Positions 27,191 to 39,555 of a DNA stretch of 64,000 bases are shown here, piece after piece. The position numbers were made by a program, and so were the translations under genes. The notes beneath the pieces are model-generated. The model was given only the letters and a program-made list of their open reading frames with translations, did not search any database and had not been told where the DNA came from. Location: contig VZRS01001447.1 of NCBI GenBank assembly GCA_013398055.1, positions 336,266 through 400,265 of the forward strand. Reading direction: 5' to 3'. The DNA comes from Ifrita kowaldi (lineage: Eukaryota > Chordata > Aves > Passeriformes > Cinclosomatidae). The stretch's first letter is position 1; the number at the start of each line of letters is the position of its first letter.

Positions 27191-27654
27191 GTAAACATAC
27201 AAGAGGCCAAGAAAACACACTGAAAGAACTGAATATTTGTGAATTGAAATGAGATTACACTCAGTAGTGAAAATACCAAAACTTGCATTGATGGCTAAGA
27301 ACTAAAACTCTCATTTGGAAAAGATTCAATAAAGTTGCTCTGAAATTACCAGATGACTGCAGGAGGCTACAAAAGCAGTGTTTTTTTAAGATGACACTAG
27401 AGGAAAAGTAGCAAATTCTTAGTGTCCAGTTGTGCAAGGTTTGGGAGGCTTTGTCTGCAATACTACATATAGCTTTTCTTCAAGGAAAACGAATTTATCG
27501 CTAGCACGGGTACAGAAATAACTTACTAGTATAGCCAGAGGAGTTAATAACATATCATTGGAGCAGCTTTATAAAATTAATTTGGGTGGTCAAGTAAACA
27601 TCAGGAAAGCAGAATACCTATATAAGTTAACAGACAGGACTGGCACAATAATAA

Positions 27655-27740
27655 GACAGCAGGCACTGGCCATAAACTAACTGAGGCTGGAAATTGAAAG
27701 ATGGTGTCTAGCCATTATAGCAATAACTTCTGAAGGATGA
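27655..27740 (+). repeat. Possible very old CR1 remnant (tentative)
   Basis: 'gaggctggaaattgaaagat' and 'tagccattatagcaataact' resemble the 'ggctggaagttgaagctaga' and 'taaccattggaacaattta' blocks of old amniote CR1 3' regions, in the right order and close to the expected spacing. The match is weak and partly overlaps what could be the same ancestral insertion as the 27.06 kb piece. Confidence 0.25.
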
Positions 27741-28187
27741 ACTGCTCCAGAGTAAAGAGGCAAAATTCATAAACACTTAACAAACTGTGAAAATACAGAA
27801 TAGTTTTTTTAAAAACTTGAACAGGCAACTCAAGATTTTGTTTGCATTCCTGTGTTTCTGTCTGAAGAATTCATCTGTAAGGATAAATGCCCAGCTGGAC
27901 ACAACTCTTGGTTCTAGAGGCCCATCAGGTTCTCTGAGAAGAGCTACATCACACAACCAGCTTTTTCATTATGACAGAGAGGTCTTCTATAAATTAGAAG
28001 CAGCAATAAAAGAATAAATAGGCTGACAATTTTCAATGGGATATGTATGCAGACTTATACAGAAAAGGATGCCACTTTGCCATCTGACCTAGCTAAAAAT
28101 CCATTACCTGACTGTTCAAATCTGAGGACCAAAATTGTCCTCAGGCTGTTTGAAATAGTGCTTGACATGTCTGAAATTAAGGAGAAC

Positions 28188-28388
28188 TCAATAATCATAG
28201 ATTATGATGAGTTGGGAGGGACCCATCAGGATCAGTGAGTCCAACTCCTGGCTCTGCACAGGAGACCCCAAGAATCACACCATGTGCTGTTTCCTCTAGT
28301 CCTGTCACTGGTCATAAGAGAGAAGAGATCAGTGCCTGCCCCTCCTTTTTCCCTCAAGAGGATGTTGAAGTCCACGATGAGATCTCAA
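28188..28388 (-). mobile_element. CR1 LINE, 3' end, minus strand, internally deleted
   Basis: Reverse-complement CR1 tail of the same subfamily as the copy at 18136. It has the 'gttgggagggacccatcagg' end, 'gtccaactcctggctctgca' and 'aagaatcacaccatgtg', and then jumps to 'ctctagtcctgtcactggtc'. Set against the 18136 copy, about 160 bp between those points is missing. On its 5' side it extends further than that copy, into the 'gtgcctgcccctcctttttc' and 'aagtccacgatgagatctc' blocks. It is non-coding and inactive. Confidence 0.9.
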
Positions 28389-31119
28389 TAAAAAAATACT
28401 GAAAAAAGTATATAATTAAGGGCTCAACTTTTTGTTTTATACACTCTTAGTCTCCTTAAAAGATTCTAAAGACTCCTTGTAAGCTAACATTAGTTTTCTA
28501 CTTCCACTGACAAACACATTTCACAGGTAATCAAAAGCCCTATAAATGAATTTGGCTTTAGTTAGCCAGACTGACAGAAAAGTGTTCTAGAGGCATTTTC
28601 TTCCACAAGTACTTGATTCTGCATGGTGGGATATATGCAAGAAATCTCTTTGAAGAAAACAGACCGTAACGGTCGTCATCTTTAATGAAGAATATTGTTT
28701 AATACAAAAAGATGCAGAAAAAAATCAACCAGGATACAATGATGTTTAAAACAGATTGCAGCGATGATACAACCCATAACACAAGTCCATTTTCTTAACA
28801 TTATTAAAGCAGGGAAGAAAGTCTTTCTCATTCCATGCATTTTAACATTTTTCTGTGTCTAATTAATTCATTAAATTTAAGCAATAGGTTCTGGCCGAAA
28901 GTTCCATATTTTCATTTGAACTACTGAAGAAATTCATCACAGAAGACCCCTTAGATCTTACTTCACTAAATTCAAGCAAAGTCAGGATTCCTTCAAAACC
29001 CACAATTCCTTCATATGCAGTGAATCAAAAATGTAAACATTGGCTTATTTCCGATCTTTTGCACTGCTAAGTTTTGTCCAACATGCCCAGATCATTCATT
29101 CGAAAAAATATATGCTTAGTAACTGTTCAAAAAGTGGATTAAATCCTTTAACACATTGTTACTGCACTGCCTCAATAAGCCCTTAGTTTACCAAAAAGGA
29201 TATTTACTGTAAATATGGTACTAGAACCAGCTGCATCACATTTATGCAAAAAGAAAACATACTGAATTGTTTAGAAAAAAAGGCATAATATAGTGGCGAT
29301 TGCTTTCCCCTATACTTCTGAATTAAGAGTTTGAAATACTATGCTTGAAGTCCCATAAAGCTTGGTATGTCTTGGGAGCAGCACTCCTTGCTTAATTTGG
29401 GCCAGGCTCTTTTTTCCACTTTGAAGGAACAAAATGAGACTTTAATAGCGCCAGGAGCCTCTAGGTAGTTGCAAACTGAGGGTTCTAAAGTATTCACATG
29501 GGCAGAGCACAGCCCATAGTATAAAGCATATTTTAGGGAGACTACCTTGTCCATCAAGGTTGGACCATCTCTCCTCCTACCCATGCAGAAATAAAACCAA
29601 ATAATTTTATTCCCCTCTCTCACTGCCTCCTATGCAAATTTTTATGGTTTTGTATGTATTTATATGCAATTATGAGACCTTTTGTGATCTAATACATGCA
29701 AGTGAATTGCGGTTGTGATCCTTTAGGGATATCCATAACTCACAACAAGTCAAAATCAGTCTTTGGAAAACACAGTGTAAGACAGCAAGAGTGCAAAGAG
29801 TAAGTTTCATCATAAACAATTCAGAACTGTGTAGTATTTAGGTTAAAGAGGGGCTTTGGTACTAAAGAAATAAAACCCAGCCCTCTGCCTCATTCACCCC
29901 AAAAATAATAAGATTTCAAATCCCAGCAATTTCAGACATTCATGTCATGCAGAACTATGTAGCTCAGGGCTTTTAGCTGGGAAATTCTGCAAATGTGTCC
30001 TCAGATTAAAAGGTGCCATGCAACCCAATCATGCTACAGTTTTATTTTGAATGCTTGCACTTGGCAATGTCTTTGGATGAAGATATCCTGTATTTTTTGG
30101 CTTCTGGATCGTTTGCACTAGAAAAGCATTTTGGCACAATTGGCATCTACCGTTTAATCTCTTAAAAGGATATAGAAATAAAATCCCTTTAATTTGTCTT
30201 AGGTATGCACGTCTTGAAAGGTTTAAGACTAATTTTTATAACATGAACTAAATATATAGCCTGAACTAACTTCCTATCCAGCCAGGATGTTCTTTCTAGA
30301 TCAAAGATGAGGACTCAGAAAGAATGCAATGAAATTGCATCAGAAAAAATAGCTTACTGTTTGGCATTGCTGTGCAGAGGTTAAAGACATGTCTACATGG
30401 CAGCCAAGAAGTATGATTTAAAGCTTGTTTGAGGATGTGTGCACAAGCTGCAACTAGCTGGCCCAGTGATGATAAACATATACCATATAGCCTTAACAGA
30501 GCAAATTGTGGATTGAAAACTTCATCTGAAAATTTGGGCAAATACTTAGGTGGTTAAGCTGCACTGAATTCCAAGCTGCCACAGCTGACACTTTATTTGC
30601 AGGATTTAAATTCCTATCTAGCCATAATGACTAGAAAATTCTGACAAGACTTTTTTCTAAGTATTTTATGAATTCAAACAGTGCGAGTGAAATGGGGAGT
30701 GGGAAGTGGGAGTACTACTGGACCTTTTTATCTGAAACTCCGTTTCATCAATAAAATTATAGCGCTAAATTTCTGGGATACTTATGCTTCCAGCAAAAAC
30801 TCTACCTGCTATGATTTCTTGTTGCAGTCATTGAGAGTTATTTCGAAAGTGTTTCTGAACTAGGGTTTCCATAAAAAATTTCAGAAAATAATTTAGACGT
30901 GCTCTTCCTTAACTGACTGAATCCATAGACTGAAAAACAACCTTGAAAACCTGGAATAATAGTGCCTGCTTGCTTCAACAGACCCACCCATGATTGTGTG
31001 CTTTAATTTTTCAACAAGACGTGGACGGAGGGCCTGAGGAAACCCATAAAAATGTTTGGTTTGGCTTTCTGGCAGGTTTCCCCAGCTCAAGCGGATGAAA
31101 AGCACTGAGGATGCAAGAT

Positions 31120-31350
31120 CCTGCTAAGTTTCCATAGAGCGCCTGACTTGAACACCACAGAACATTCTGTACATCCCGAAGCAGAGGATCATATTGCTGC
31201 GCTCACTCTGGGGACAGCAACAAGCAGCAGCAGCAGCAACAGCAGGTCATCAACTGGAAACTGGAAACCTGCCATCTTCTAATTAGTTGCTCTCTCCTTC
31301 ATAATAATCCCATTTAAAATCCTATAAAATGCAAGGTCACGTTTGCTGCA
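31120..31350. promoter_or_regulatory. Candidate conserved non-coding element with short CAG run (tentative)
   Basis: A non-repetitive, fairly balanced block with retained CpGs (gagcgcctg, atcccgaag, gctgcgctc), an imperfect CAG/CAA run at about 31218-31245, a tandem 'aactgg' pair and a CTAATTAG homeodomain palindrome. No frame is coding across it. Enhancer-like texture is the only support. Confidence 0.2.
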
Positions 31351-32068
31351 CAAGCTCAGATAAAGTCAAGCCAAATTTTTAATAATGTAATTAGCCAGAA
31401 ACACCTTTTTAGATGGAATAAATATAATGTTCTCATTAAAATTAGGGAGTATATAATACATGGCCAGGTTCTGTTCTTTCCTATTCTTAATCATTGTCCA
31501 GATGAACACAAATTTTTCACAACTGAACCAATTTGTTTTAGCTAAAGTCAACAGCTTTCAACAACTGTTGAAAAACTTAACTTGGTTTTGGTCTCATATT
31601 TGTGTCTTTCAGATACAAGAACCAAATTCTCATTCTTCTTGCAGCATATGCAAAGGTATTTTCAACCACTCTAGTTTTCAGCAATTCCAACCAAACTCCT
31701 GTGTAAGCAATCACTGGATGCATTTTAAAAGCAAATAATGTCACCTCATACAAAATGTACACAAGACCTTAACACAAAGGATATCAAAAGCATCAAAGTC
31801 TTACCATCATTTCACAGACTGTTGCAGAACTATGAAAGCCACAGCAAATGTGTGACTTAGTGGAACAGCAAATCAATTCCTGAATCAGGAGCAGGACATG
31901 GGTCTTCTGACTCCTAATCCAATAGCATGGACGAAAATGACCTTATCTAGATCTAAAAGGAAGATTTCTCACATCTGGTCCCTTCCCCACCTTCCACACT
32001 TCCACCATCACACCATGTCACTACTTTTTCAGGATGCTGGATTGAAAGGTGCTCCTTGCTCTGGCATT

Positions 32069-32085
32069 AAAAAAAAAAAAAAAAA
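32069..32085 (+). repeat. Poly-A run of 17
   Basis: An uninterrupted run of seventeen A residues, immediately followed by gatagaaac. No SINE or LINE body is recognisable upstream. It is recorded as a simple repeat. Confidence 0.8.
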
Positions 32086-33393
32086 GATAGAAACATAAAA
32101 GCAATAAACTACAGTGGGTGGGTTCATATTAATACAAATTAATAAGGCTCTTCTGTAGATATGCTGCAGTATAAGGTGTAATATAATACAATCTGAGTAA
32201 TCTGAGCCCTTGCTACAGCTACTAAATCATTGCCAAAAAAGTGGGGGAAAACTGCCAACCTTATGTGCAAATTATGAAGTGTGTAGATTCACAAGATTCT
32301 GCCTTATTGACAGAAGTAAACTCTTTTTGAAAGAGACTGATTTAGATAGCTGATTTCTTTAAATGAATTTATTTTACCTTGCAGGCGTCATCCATTTGGG
32401 CAGGAAATTAACTTTTCAGCTAGTGATCTTTTTCGCAACACCTCTTAAAATTATATTTCTGTATGGAATGCTGGCAAGAAAACCTATGTATGAATACATC
32501 CCAAGAAAAAGTTTACAATGCCTGACAATACCCCAAATATTTCAGTAGGTGCAGAGCATACAGGCCCTTGGCATTGAGTCAAAACTCCAAGTCTCAACTC
32601 ACAAAACAGCACAGAGCTGTACACAGAATTTGACAGGTCTGGGGGTTAAACCTCAGGCAGACAGGCAAGCAGCCAACCTTTCAAGAGCTACCTCAGGCTG
32701 CTGTTGATTTCCCAGCTCTCAGTCTGGACCTTTCGTCAACCAGTGGACCATCCCTCTTCTCCAGTGGTTTCTGTTCTAAGGGAATGTCTCGGGCAATTCC
32801 TCTCAACACTCTTGTCACTCTTTCAGACTCACTCCTTAGTTTCACTCCTCTCCAGAGGATACAGATCTCCCTCATTCACTGACTCTGGGAGAAAGAGAGG
32901 AGTTTGAGACTCCCCAGCCTTACAACAGATTTCTTTCTCAAACTTACAACATTCAGACCTCTTTATCTAACCTACCAGAGTTTAACAATTGTGACATATA
33001 GCATCAGTGTTGCCAGGGATGAACAGGATTGCTAAATAGGGAGGAAAGGGAACTTGCTACTTTTTCCTAATGTGTTCTCAGATAGGGGCAAAATAGAAGC
33101 AGTTCTACACCTGGAAATGATCCCACACCAAGCCGCTCTCCTACCTCATCATAATCTCAACTCCACACTCAGTTTAAAGGATATTTCTCACTGTACAGGC
33201 TGTGACTGTGACAGGATCCTCTAAATTTTGAAATGGAAGCATTCTCTGGAAAGACTTGACTATTTTTTTTCCAATGAAAATCACAAAATGGAATATGCTC
33301 ATGGAAAGTCATTCTAATGAAATGCTCCCCCTACCCCACCCCCTTATGCCATAAAACAGTATAGTTTTGGTAAATGCTGTCAGTTGTTTATTT

Positions 33394-33407
33394 AAAAAAA
33401 AAAAAAA
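33394..33407 (+). repeat. Poly-A run of 14
   Basis: An uninterrupted A-run without a recognisable retrotransposed sequence on its 5' side. Simple repeat. Confidence 0.75.
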
Positions 33408-34259
33408 GTTCTCCACAAGTAATTTGTAAACCCAAGAAACGGTTCAGATTTCAAAATTTTTGGGAAGTTTTTGGTATCTATTTCCACATTTCCCATAAAA
33501 GATTTGATACTTGTGTGTGTTCTTCCTTTTATTTCTTATTATCAAGCAAAAGCAATGACATAAATTGTTAAAGACTCAGCTCATAGCACCTTAAACACTT
33601 TTATACCTAAAGAAAGGGAAAAGGAATAAAAACATTGACAAATTACAAAGCAGTGATAGCATGTTTTACCAGCTAATTCATACAGAGTTTTCACTTGTTC
33701 CACAGTGAAAAATACATTTACTCACCATTCTTTCTTAGTTTTAATACCTTTCCCAAGAGGATTTTTTCATACTAGAAATCCACCTTCATTTTTCTTTTAT
33801 AGTCTACTTTAAAAACATCTATATTTAGCATCCTGAATGAGTCTCTATGACTGGAAAGGAGCACTAGTCCCTTGAGAAGTGTTTTTTTGGTTGTTAGGGG
33901 TTTCTTTAGCAGATTCCAAAAGATCCTAAAATTCTAACAAACATACATGATATCTGAACTGATGCTGCTTATGTCGTGTGGTAACCAGAAGTTGTTAGAT
34001 AAATACAACAAGTCCAGTAATTTAAGCAAGCCAGAACAATCCTGATAGCTGTAAACAGCTGGCATGTCCTGGACTGTGACCATATTGCTCAATTCTCTCA
34101 CCCTGCAAGCAGGGGGATGCACATCCGACATGTTTACTGTGCCCAGAATTTGTCTGGCAGTGCTAAGGGGCCCAGGCCTAAAACCAAACCATGCTGGGGC
34201 AGCTGTAGCAATTTAACAGTACGGCTGATCAATTCCCAGCACCTAGGAACATTGCCTTG

Positions 34260-34430
34260 ATTTAGAAACATGGATGTAGACAGTGAAGCCACACTGATCA
34301 TTAATAATTAATGCATGATATCACACTTTTGTTTCTATGGGAAACACTAGCAATGTTTCAGAGATACACCCCATTGCATTACTAGAGCTCTATTTTCTCG
34401 CTATTTAGTATATTCAGGGAAAAGGGCAAG
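34260..34430. promoter_or_regulatory. Candidate conserved non-coding element (tentative)
   Basis: A dense set of developmental-factor words: TGATCATTAATAATTAATGC (nearly palindromic, POU/homeodomain-like), ATGCATGAT, and ACTTTTGTTTC (SOX/HMG-like). There is no repeat and no open frame of note. This is a texture-based guess at an enhancer. Confidence 0.2.
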
Positions 34431-35013
34431 TCAATGGAAAGTTGTCTGAATTGATGGAATTGTTGGAAAGGAAACAATAAAAAAAGGAAGCAGAATTGAA
34501 AGGCAGGTCAAAGATGTTACTTTTCAGTTTACTCCAGGATTGGCCTGGAAAAGTTTATTTTTAGGATCATCTTTGTAGTCCTGTAGCACTTGAATGCCTT
34601 TGCTGCCTTTGCAGTAATAGATTAAACATAAAAGTACAAATAAAATATACAGATTTCTTAGGCATTCTTTTGCAATCAAGGTCATGAGTTTTCTTAGCTA
34701 TCTCCAAAATTTGTTTGATTTGAGATTATTATAGGACTTGAGTAGAAATACTGTTTTTTCCTTTTAAACAAGGTAGATATAGCAAAAGTCATTTTTCTGG
34801 TTAGCAAAAGAAGAAAAAGTAAGGAAGAATTTAAACTTATGGTTACATCATTAGGAATCTATATTTCAGGGCTGTGACCTTACAGCTGCAAAATATAGAA
34901 CTAGTTTTGTTTCACGAGTATTTGTCCAAATGTTTTCTTTCATTTTGATCCAAATACTTTCACACCCACTGAGTTAGACTTTGACTTTCAGGTTCGAACA
35001 AACTAAGAATTTC

Positions 35014-35110
35014 AATCAGGTTCTCGGCTGCAGTAAATTGGTGTAGCTCAACAATGGGGCAAATCATTGACTTCAATGGAGCTACACCGATTAACACCGG
35101 GTGAGGATTG
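35014..35110. repeat. Ancient palindromic amniote repeat (tentative family)
   Basis: Inner arms 35036-35049 and 35079-35092 are 14 bp reverse complements with one mismatch (core GGTGTAGCTC / GAGCTACACC). Weaker complementarity continues outward for about 20 bp on each side. The arms and the loop words 'cattgacttcaatgga' and 'gattaacaccgggtgaggat' match a dispersed palindromic element I recall from turtles and crocodilians. Its age predates birds. The family name is not certain. Confidence 0.5.
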
Positions 35111-36149
35111 AATCCTGATCAAATTGAAACTCAATTGGAATTGCCGTGCTTCACCTGGTGTTTATTCACACCTCACATCAAAACCATACAAAGCTATGAA
35201 TTTTGCAGGATTCTGATCCAAAGCCACACACCCTACATGCTTAAAATTGAGTTCAGGTCACTCAGGAGTTGCACAATGCTAAGCAAATCTTTTGATAAAT
35301 ATGGTTTGCGTTACTAGTTTGTAACGAAACTCCACACCAGGTGACTTTTGTGTGGTCTGGTGTTTCATTGTGAACATTTTGCACTGCTCTAATGAAACAA
35401 GATTTCCAAGACAACTAGGGGATAAAAAAAGTTTCTATTCAATGTTTTACCCACAAGTTTTGCAATACGTGCACAAACCATGACCACAACATTAAACTTC
35501 TGATGACCAAAATTTGAAACCTAATTCCCCATTAAAGCACTTAAATAATGTTGGTGTGGTCTTCTAGAATGGACTGCAGCTCTCATTACTGGAAGAACTG
35601 CAAGTCAAATCACTCTGCCTTAGGTATTTACATAGTCTTGGATTTCATCAGAGTTTGTCAAGGTATTGAGACTAGCTTTTCAGAGTTTATTTATCAAAAA
35701 TACCTGAAAATGCAGGTGATCATCTAAGGCTAGAATAGTGTAGAGTTGGACTCTTTAGAAGGCGACAAAAAAGACCCTGTGTGTAGAGCACACCCAGTAC
35801 CAGCCAAGAGGCAACATACTGACAGGAGCCCTTTATCTCTCTCTGGAGATTTGGTGGCAGTCACATCTCTGGGCATGTGAGATCACAAGCCTGGAACAAA
35901 AGCCACTTAATCTAGACAGAAGTTTTTGTATATGCTCACACATTGATCGCGTGTTCCTAAGGCTGCTGTGTTGTCTTTTCTACGCAAGAAATGTGTATGT
36001 CACATGCACAGCAGGACAGATGCCTCCAAGAAGCTTTGAACTTACTGCATTTGCCCTGCACACATGATTTGTACATGTGGGGTAGATTTGATATGCACAA
36101 GCAAAATGCACATGTGGGATTTCTGGATTGCTCTGCACAATATTTTCAG

Positions 36150-36270
36150 GTAGAAAAAGAAATTATAATGAGGAAAACTGTGATAAATAGCCTTATGCTA
36201 GTGAGGCTTACAACATTGCTTACAATTGCTTTCACTGTACTCAATAGAAGAAAACAAAGACAAGACAAAG
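36150..36270 (+). other. Candidate exon bounded by consensus splice sites (tentative)
   Basis: The 121-nt segment follows an acceptor-like TATTTTCAG and ends at AAAG|GTGAGTATTT, an excellent match to the U1 donor consensus. One reading frame is open right through it, within a 113-codon open stretch starting at 35991, and encodes a hydrophobic segment followed by a Lys/Arg-rich end, but nothing recognisable as a family. It may be an exon of an unannotated non-coding transcript, or a chance pairing of sites. Confidence 0.15.
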
Positions 36271-36427
36271 GTGAGTATTTCCATCCAGATTACTCCATAT
36301 TGTGGTGGGCAGCAATAAATTCCTTCAAGTGAGGTGAATATAGAAGTTGGATCCTATCCCATGATGCTGCACTCTAAGATATAGGTTCCTACGTGCTTGC
36401 CTGCCATGCTGAACCTTTTGGAAGAGA

Positions 36428-36568
36428 TCACAGAATCACAGAATATGCTGAGTTGGAAGGGACCCACAAAGCTCATCTAGTCAAACTCTTGCCCCTGGAC
36501 ACAACAGCCCCAAGAGTCACACCATGGGCCTGAGAGCATTGTCCAAATTCTTCTTCAACTCTATCAAG
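36428..36568 (-). mobile_element. CR1 LINE, 3' end, minus strand, short
   Basis: Reverse-complement CR1 tail beginning 'atcacagaatcacagaatat', then 'gagttggaagggacccacaa', 'ccccaagagtcacaccatgg' and 'gcctgagagcattgtccaaa', and stopping at 'caactctatcaag'. It has the same diagnostic order as the copies at 18136 and 28188, so it is of the same subfamily, but is truncated earlier. It encodes nothing intact. Confidence 0.92.
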
Positions 36569-39519
36569 ATCAAAGAGGAATGTATTGTTTGACACTTCTG
36601 ATGAAGCTTTGGAGGAAGATGAGTAAACACCTCCTCAGAGATAGGCAGATGCAGCAATACAGACACCAAAAATATTGGCCTGGGAAAAATTAAAGTTTAC
36701 AGTGAGCGGACACCCGAACTCAGGCAATTCTAGGATTAGATTGCACTAAGGAACAGACAATCTCTAGGTTTCACGCGGCTCAGTTTCATGTAAGAAATTC
36801 CCTATCTTTTGTTGAATGGGGCCTATGATAATGGAGTAGGATTTCAGAAAAGCTAAGGTACCAATAATTTCAACATGGAAGATCCTTAGACTTCTGAAGT
36901 TCTGCTGCTGTAAAACACCACAATCTTAACATGGCCGAGCCATGAAGAATCTGTTTGTACTTGCAGCTCACTAAGACACTTCAATTCAGCACCGTTTTCT
37001 AAAACACATAGTCTGGCACAAGACTGAACTCCTCATAAGGCCCAGCACCAAGGCCATCTTCTTAAAAATCCTTATTGTGAGAGGAAACATTATATTTCAT
37101 TTATAGTTCAATGTTTATAGCTCTCCCAAAGTATAGGAAGCCTAAGGGAAACCCTTTCCTAATCAGTAAAACCTTGAATTTATGCATTCCATCTTTTAGC
37201 AAAGTGACAAGCTATGAAAATTGTGCACATTCCTATCTCTTAATTTAAAGATATATCAACATGAGGTTCATCAGATGAGAGCAGAAGACCGAACAGCTGC
37301 ATTACTCCCCAGCTACCAATAAAGATAAAATGCTGGGAAAGGGAAAACCAAGGGAATGAATCCGTGGACTTCTGTTCTCCAATGCCTGTCAAATACGCCA
37401 GTGTGTCTTCTTTACTGGGATTTTCAGATACACTCTTTCGTATCTTTGAGAATATTTTCCTTAGGACCCAATTCCAATCACATCCTGCCATTCAGTGAGT
37501 TTAAATGGAAGCATTCACACCCTGGCCAATTTACTGATTGGTTCCATGTTATTACAATACTATGAAAATCTCCAGTAGTGATCTGACCATTAAACCAAGC
37601 TGTAAATTAGACAGATTTGATTAGCATTTTCCTCTAGGGAAGCAGCATGCTTCTTTATTCAGTATAAGGACTTCATGCTGGCATGATTCTTTAGGCATAA
37701 GGACAAGAATGTATTAAAATCAACAGCGGTACAGATTCTTGAACAAAGCATTAGATATATATCACTCGTTCCTCCTGGAAGCATCTTGTGCTCTTTGGCT
37801 TGTAGCCGTGCTGGTACTTGACTCTATTTGTTTCACAGAAGAAAGTGATGCAGGAACTAGAAGACAACATGATAAAAATAGCTAAGCTTTCCCCACTGGA
37901 ATTTCAAAATGTGAGAGAATGGAGAGAGCACTTCCCTCATCCCTTGGGAAAATTAGTCCTATTTATTGCCAGCACAAAACCCAACATCTTGTCTAGCGTT
38001 AAATATTTCCCTGGTCAAAATTACTTGAGGAAAATATTTCATTTTCCAAAGGCTTTCAATTTTGCCTTTTCAGTGTGGCCATTTACAGAGCAGGAGAGAC
38101 GTTTTTTTTTCTTGATCACAGTGTAGTGTTTAATTTTACTTAGGCTACCATCCCTTCCCAGTCTCATAAAAACATTTACGTACAATGGATCACAGAGACC
38201 ATAAACTAAAGACAAAGACCTACACAATACGGTTGAGATAATTCTTTGTGCTTTGCACATACCAGTGCTGCATAATATTTGAGGAAAAGCACAATAAACT
38301 ATTTCAGACATCTGTTTTTAAGGTTGCAGAACACTACAATGTAAAAAGCAGATGCTACAAAGCATTCACATTTCCACCAACTTTAAATGATCCTGGTTAT
38401 TCAGGGGAGAGCATCAAACTGAGTAAGTGCTCTCCCAGCTGACAACAGTAGCACAATGTTAAATGAGACAGATTCTCATGCTGCCAGTATGTTGTACTGT
38501 TAGGATTTCTTTGCTCCACATATGATGAAAAAGGTGGTAAGTGGAGTTTGACAGCCATGCATTTGCCTTATCATATTTGCTGTTAATTCTACTATAAGGT
38601 ACTATATGAGACTACAAGCCCTGTTTCAAACAGCACAGCATCTGCTTAGTAGGATTTACACTGCTATCTGTAGCCATCAGAGAGTGCAAATTCTAAATAA
38701 ATTGCTTACTACTGATATAGTTTGGTGATTTCTTCCGATACATTATATACTTTATCAAAAACCAGTTCAGGGACCATGGCAAAATGATGCTGTGACAAAG
38801 CAGCTTTCAGGCAGCTGCTCAGCATTGCTCCTTCTGCCTTGTTTTCTTTTCCTTAAATGAAAGGAAACAAAGGTTCCTGTTTGTTCTCTAAGCCTTCTGC
38901 CCACCGCACAGCATCCTCCATTTCAAGCCAAAGGCACAACGGCCATCAGCAACATAGGTGGGCTTTGGTGAAAACAAATGCTGCACTAAAGTACATAGTT
39001 TCTTTCAAGCAAGTAAAACAAATGCATTACATTACATGCACAACTTGTGACAGTCACTCAAATTCTTTATCATCTTGAGTAGGTTGTTTAAAAAGCCTTC
39101 TCAAAGTCCACGTCTACAGATTCTGAAGAACACATTGAGGTGAGTATAACTTGGTATATTTTTAATCCAAAGTTTAAATAATAATTTTCCTTTCATGAGA
39201 AGGAGAACTGTAAGGCCTTTCAGGTCCAAGAGACTTGTACACAGTTTAAAAACACTCTTTCATCTGCTACCACTTTCTACCATCTTTTCTGTACTCTGGA
39301 GTTTATATTTGTTCATTATGACAAAGACTGTTGCAAAGCACTCCAGGACTTTCTGAAGGCACTCTGCTGCCTACAAAGCAAAGATATTCCTCAGCTCCTT
39401 TGCAGTACATGACTCAGTAGTGGGCTTCATAGTGGGCTTCCAGCCAGAGCTCTGCATAGTGATCTTGCTGCACTTCAAATTCCTGCATGAAAACATTTGG
39501 GGGAGTTGTTGTTGTCAGC

Positions 39520-39555
39520 TTTTTTTGGGTTTTTTTTGTTTTTTGGGGTTTTTTT
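39520..39555 (+). repeat. T-rich tract with G interruptions
   Basis: Runs of 7, 8, 6 and 7 T residues are separated by GGG, G and GGGG. This is low-complexity sequence, without the body of a SINE beside it. Confidence 0.65.

Larger units (their letters stand above)
18783..28187. other. Anonymous AT-rich non-coding DNA
   Basis: No gene or RNA gene was found in about 9.4 kb. Open frames are at most 84 codons. The stretch includes a possible conserved block near 20.6-20.75 kb, poly-A and AT low-complexity tracts near 24.86 and 25.2 kb, and possible very old CR1 remnants at 27.06 and 27.65 kb, each listed separately. Confidence 0.55.
28389..36427. other. Anonymous AT-rich non-coding DNA
   Basis: No gene or RNA gene was recognised in about 8 kb. 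Open frames are at most 113 codons. The stretch contains a short CAG run and possible conserved block near 31.2 kb, poly-A runs at about 32.07 and 33.39 kb, a candidate conserved block near 34.3 kb, an ancient palindromic repeat at 35.0 kb and a splice-site-bounded candidate exon at 36.15 kb, all listed separately. Confidence 0.55.

Noticed and set aside
33326..33345. C-rich stretch as a minus-strand G-quadruplex
   Set aside because: Only three usable runs.
34991..35000. GGTTCGAACA, resembling a tRNA B box
   Set aside because: No A box, no cloverleaf pairing and no acceptor stem around it.
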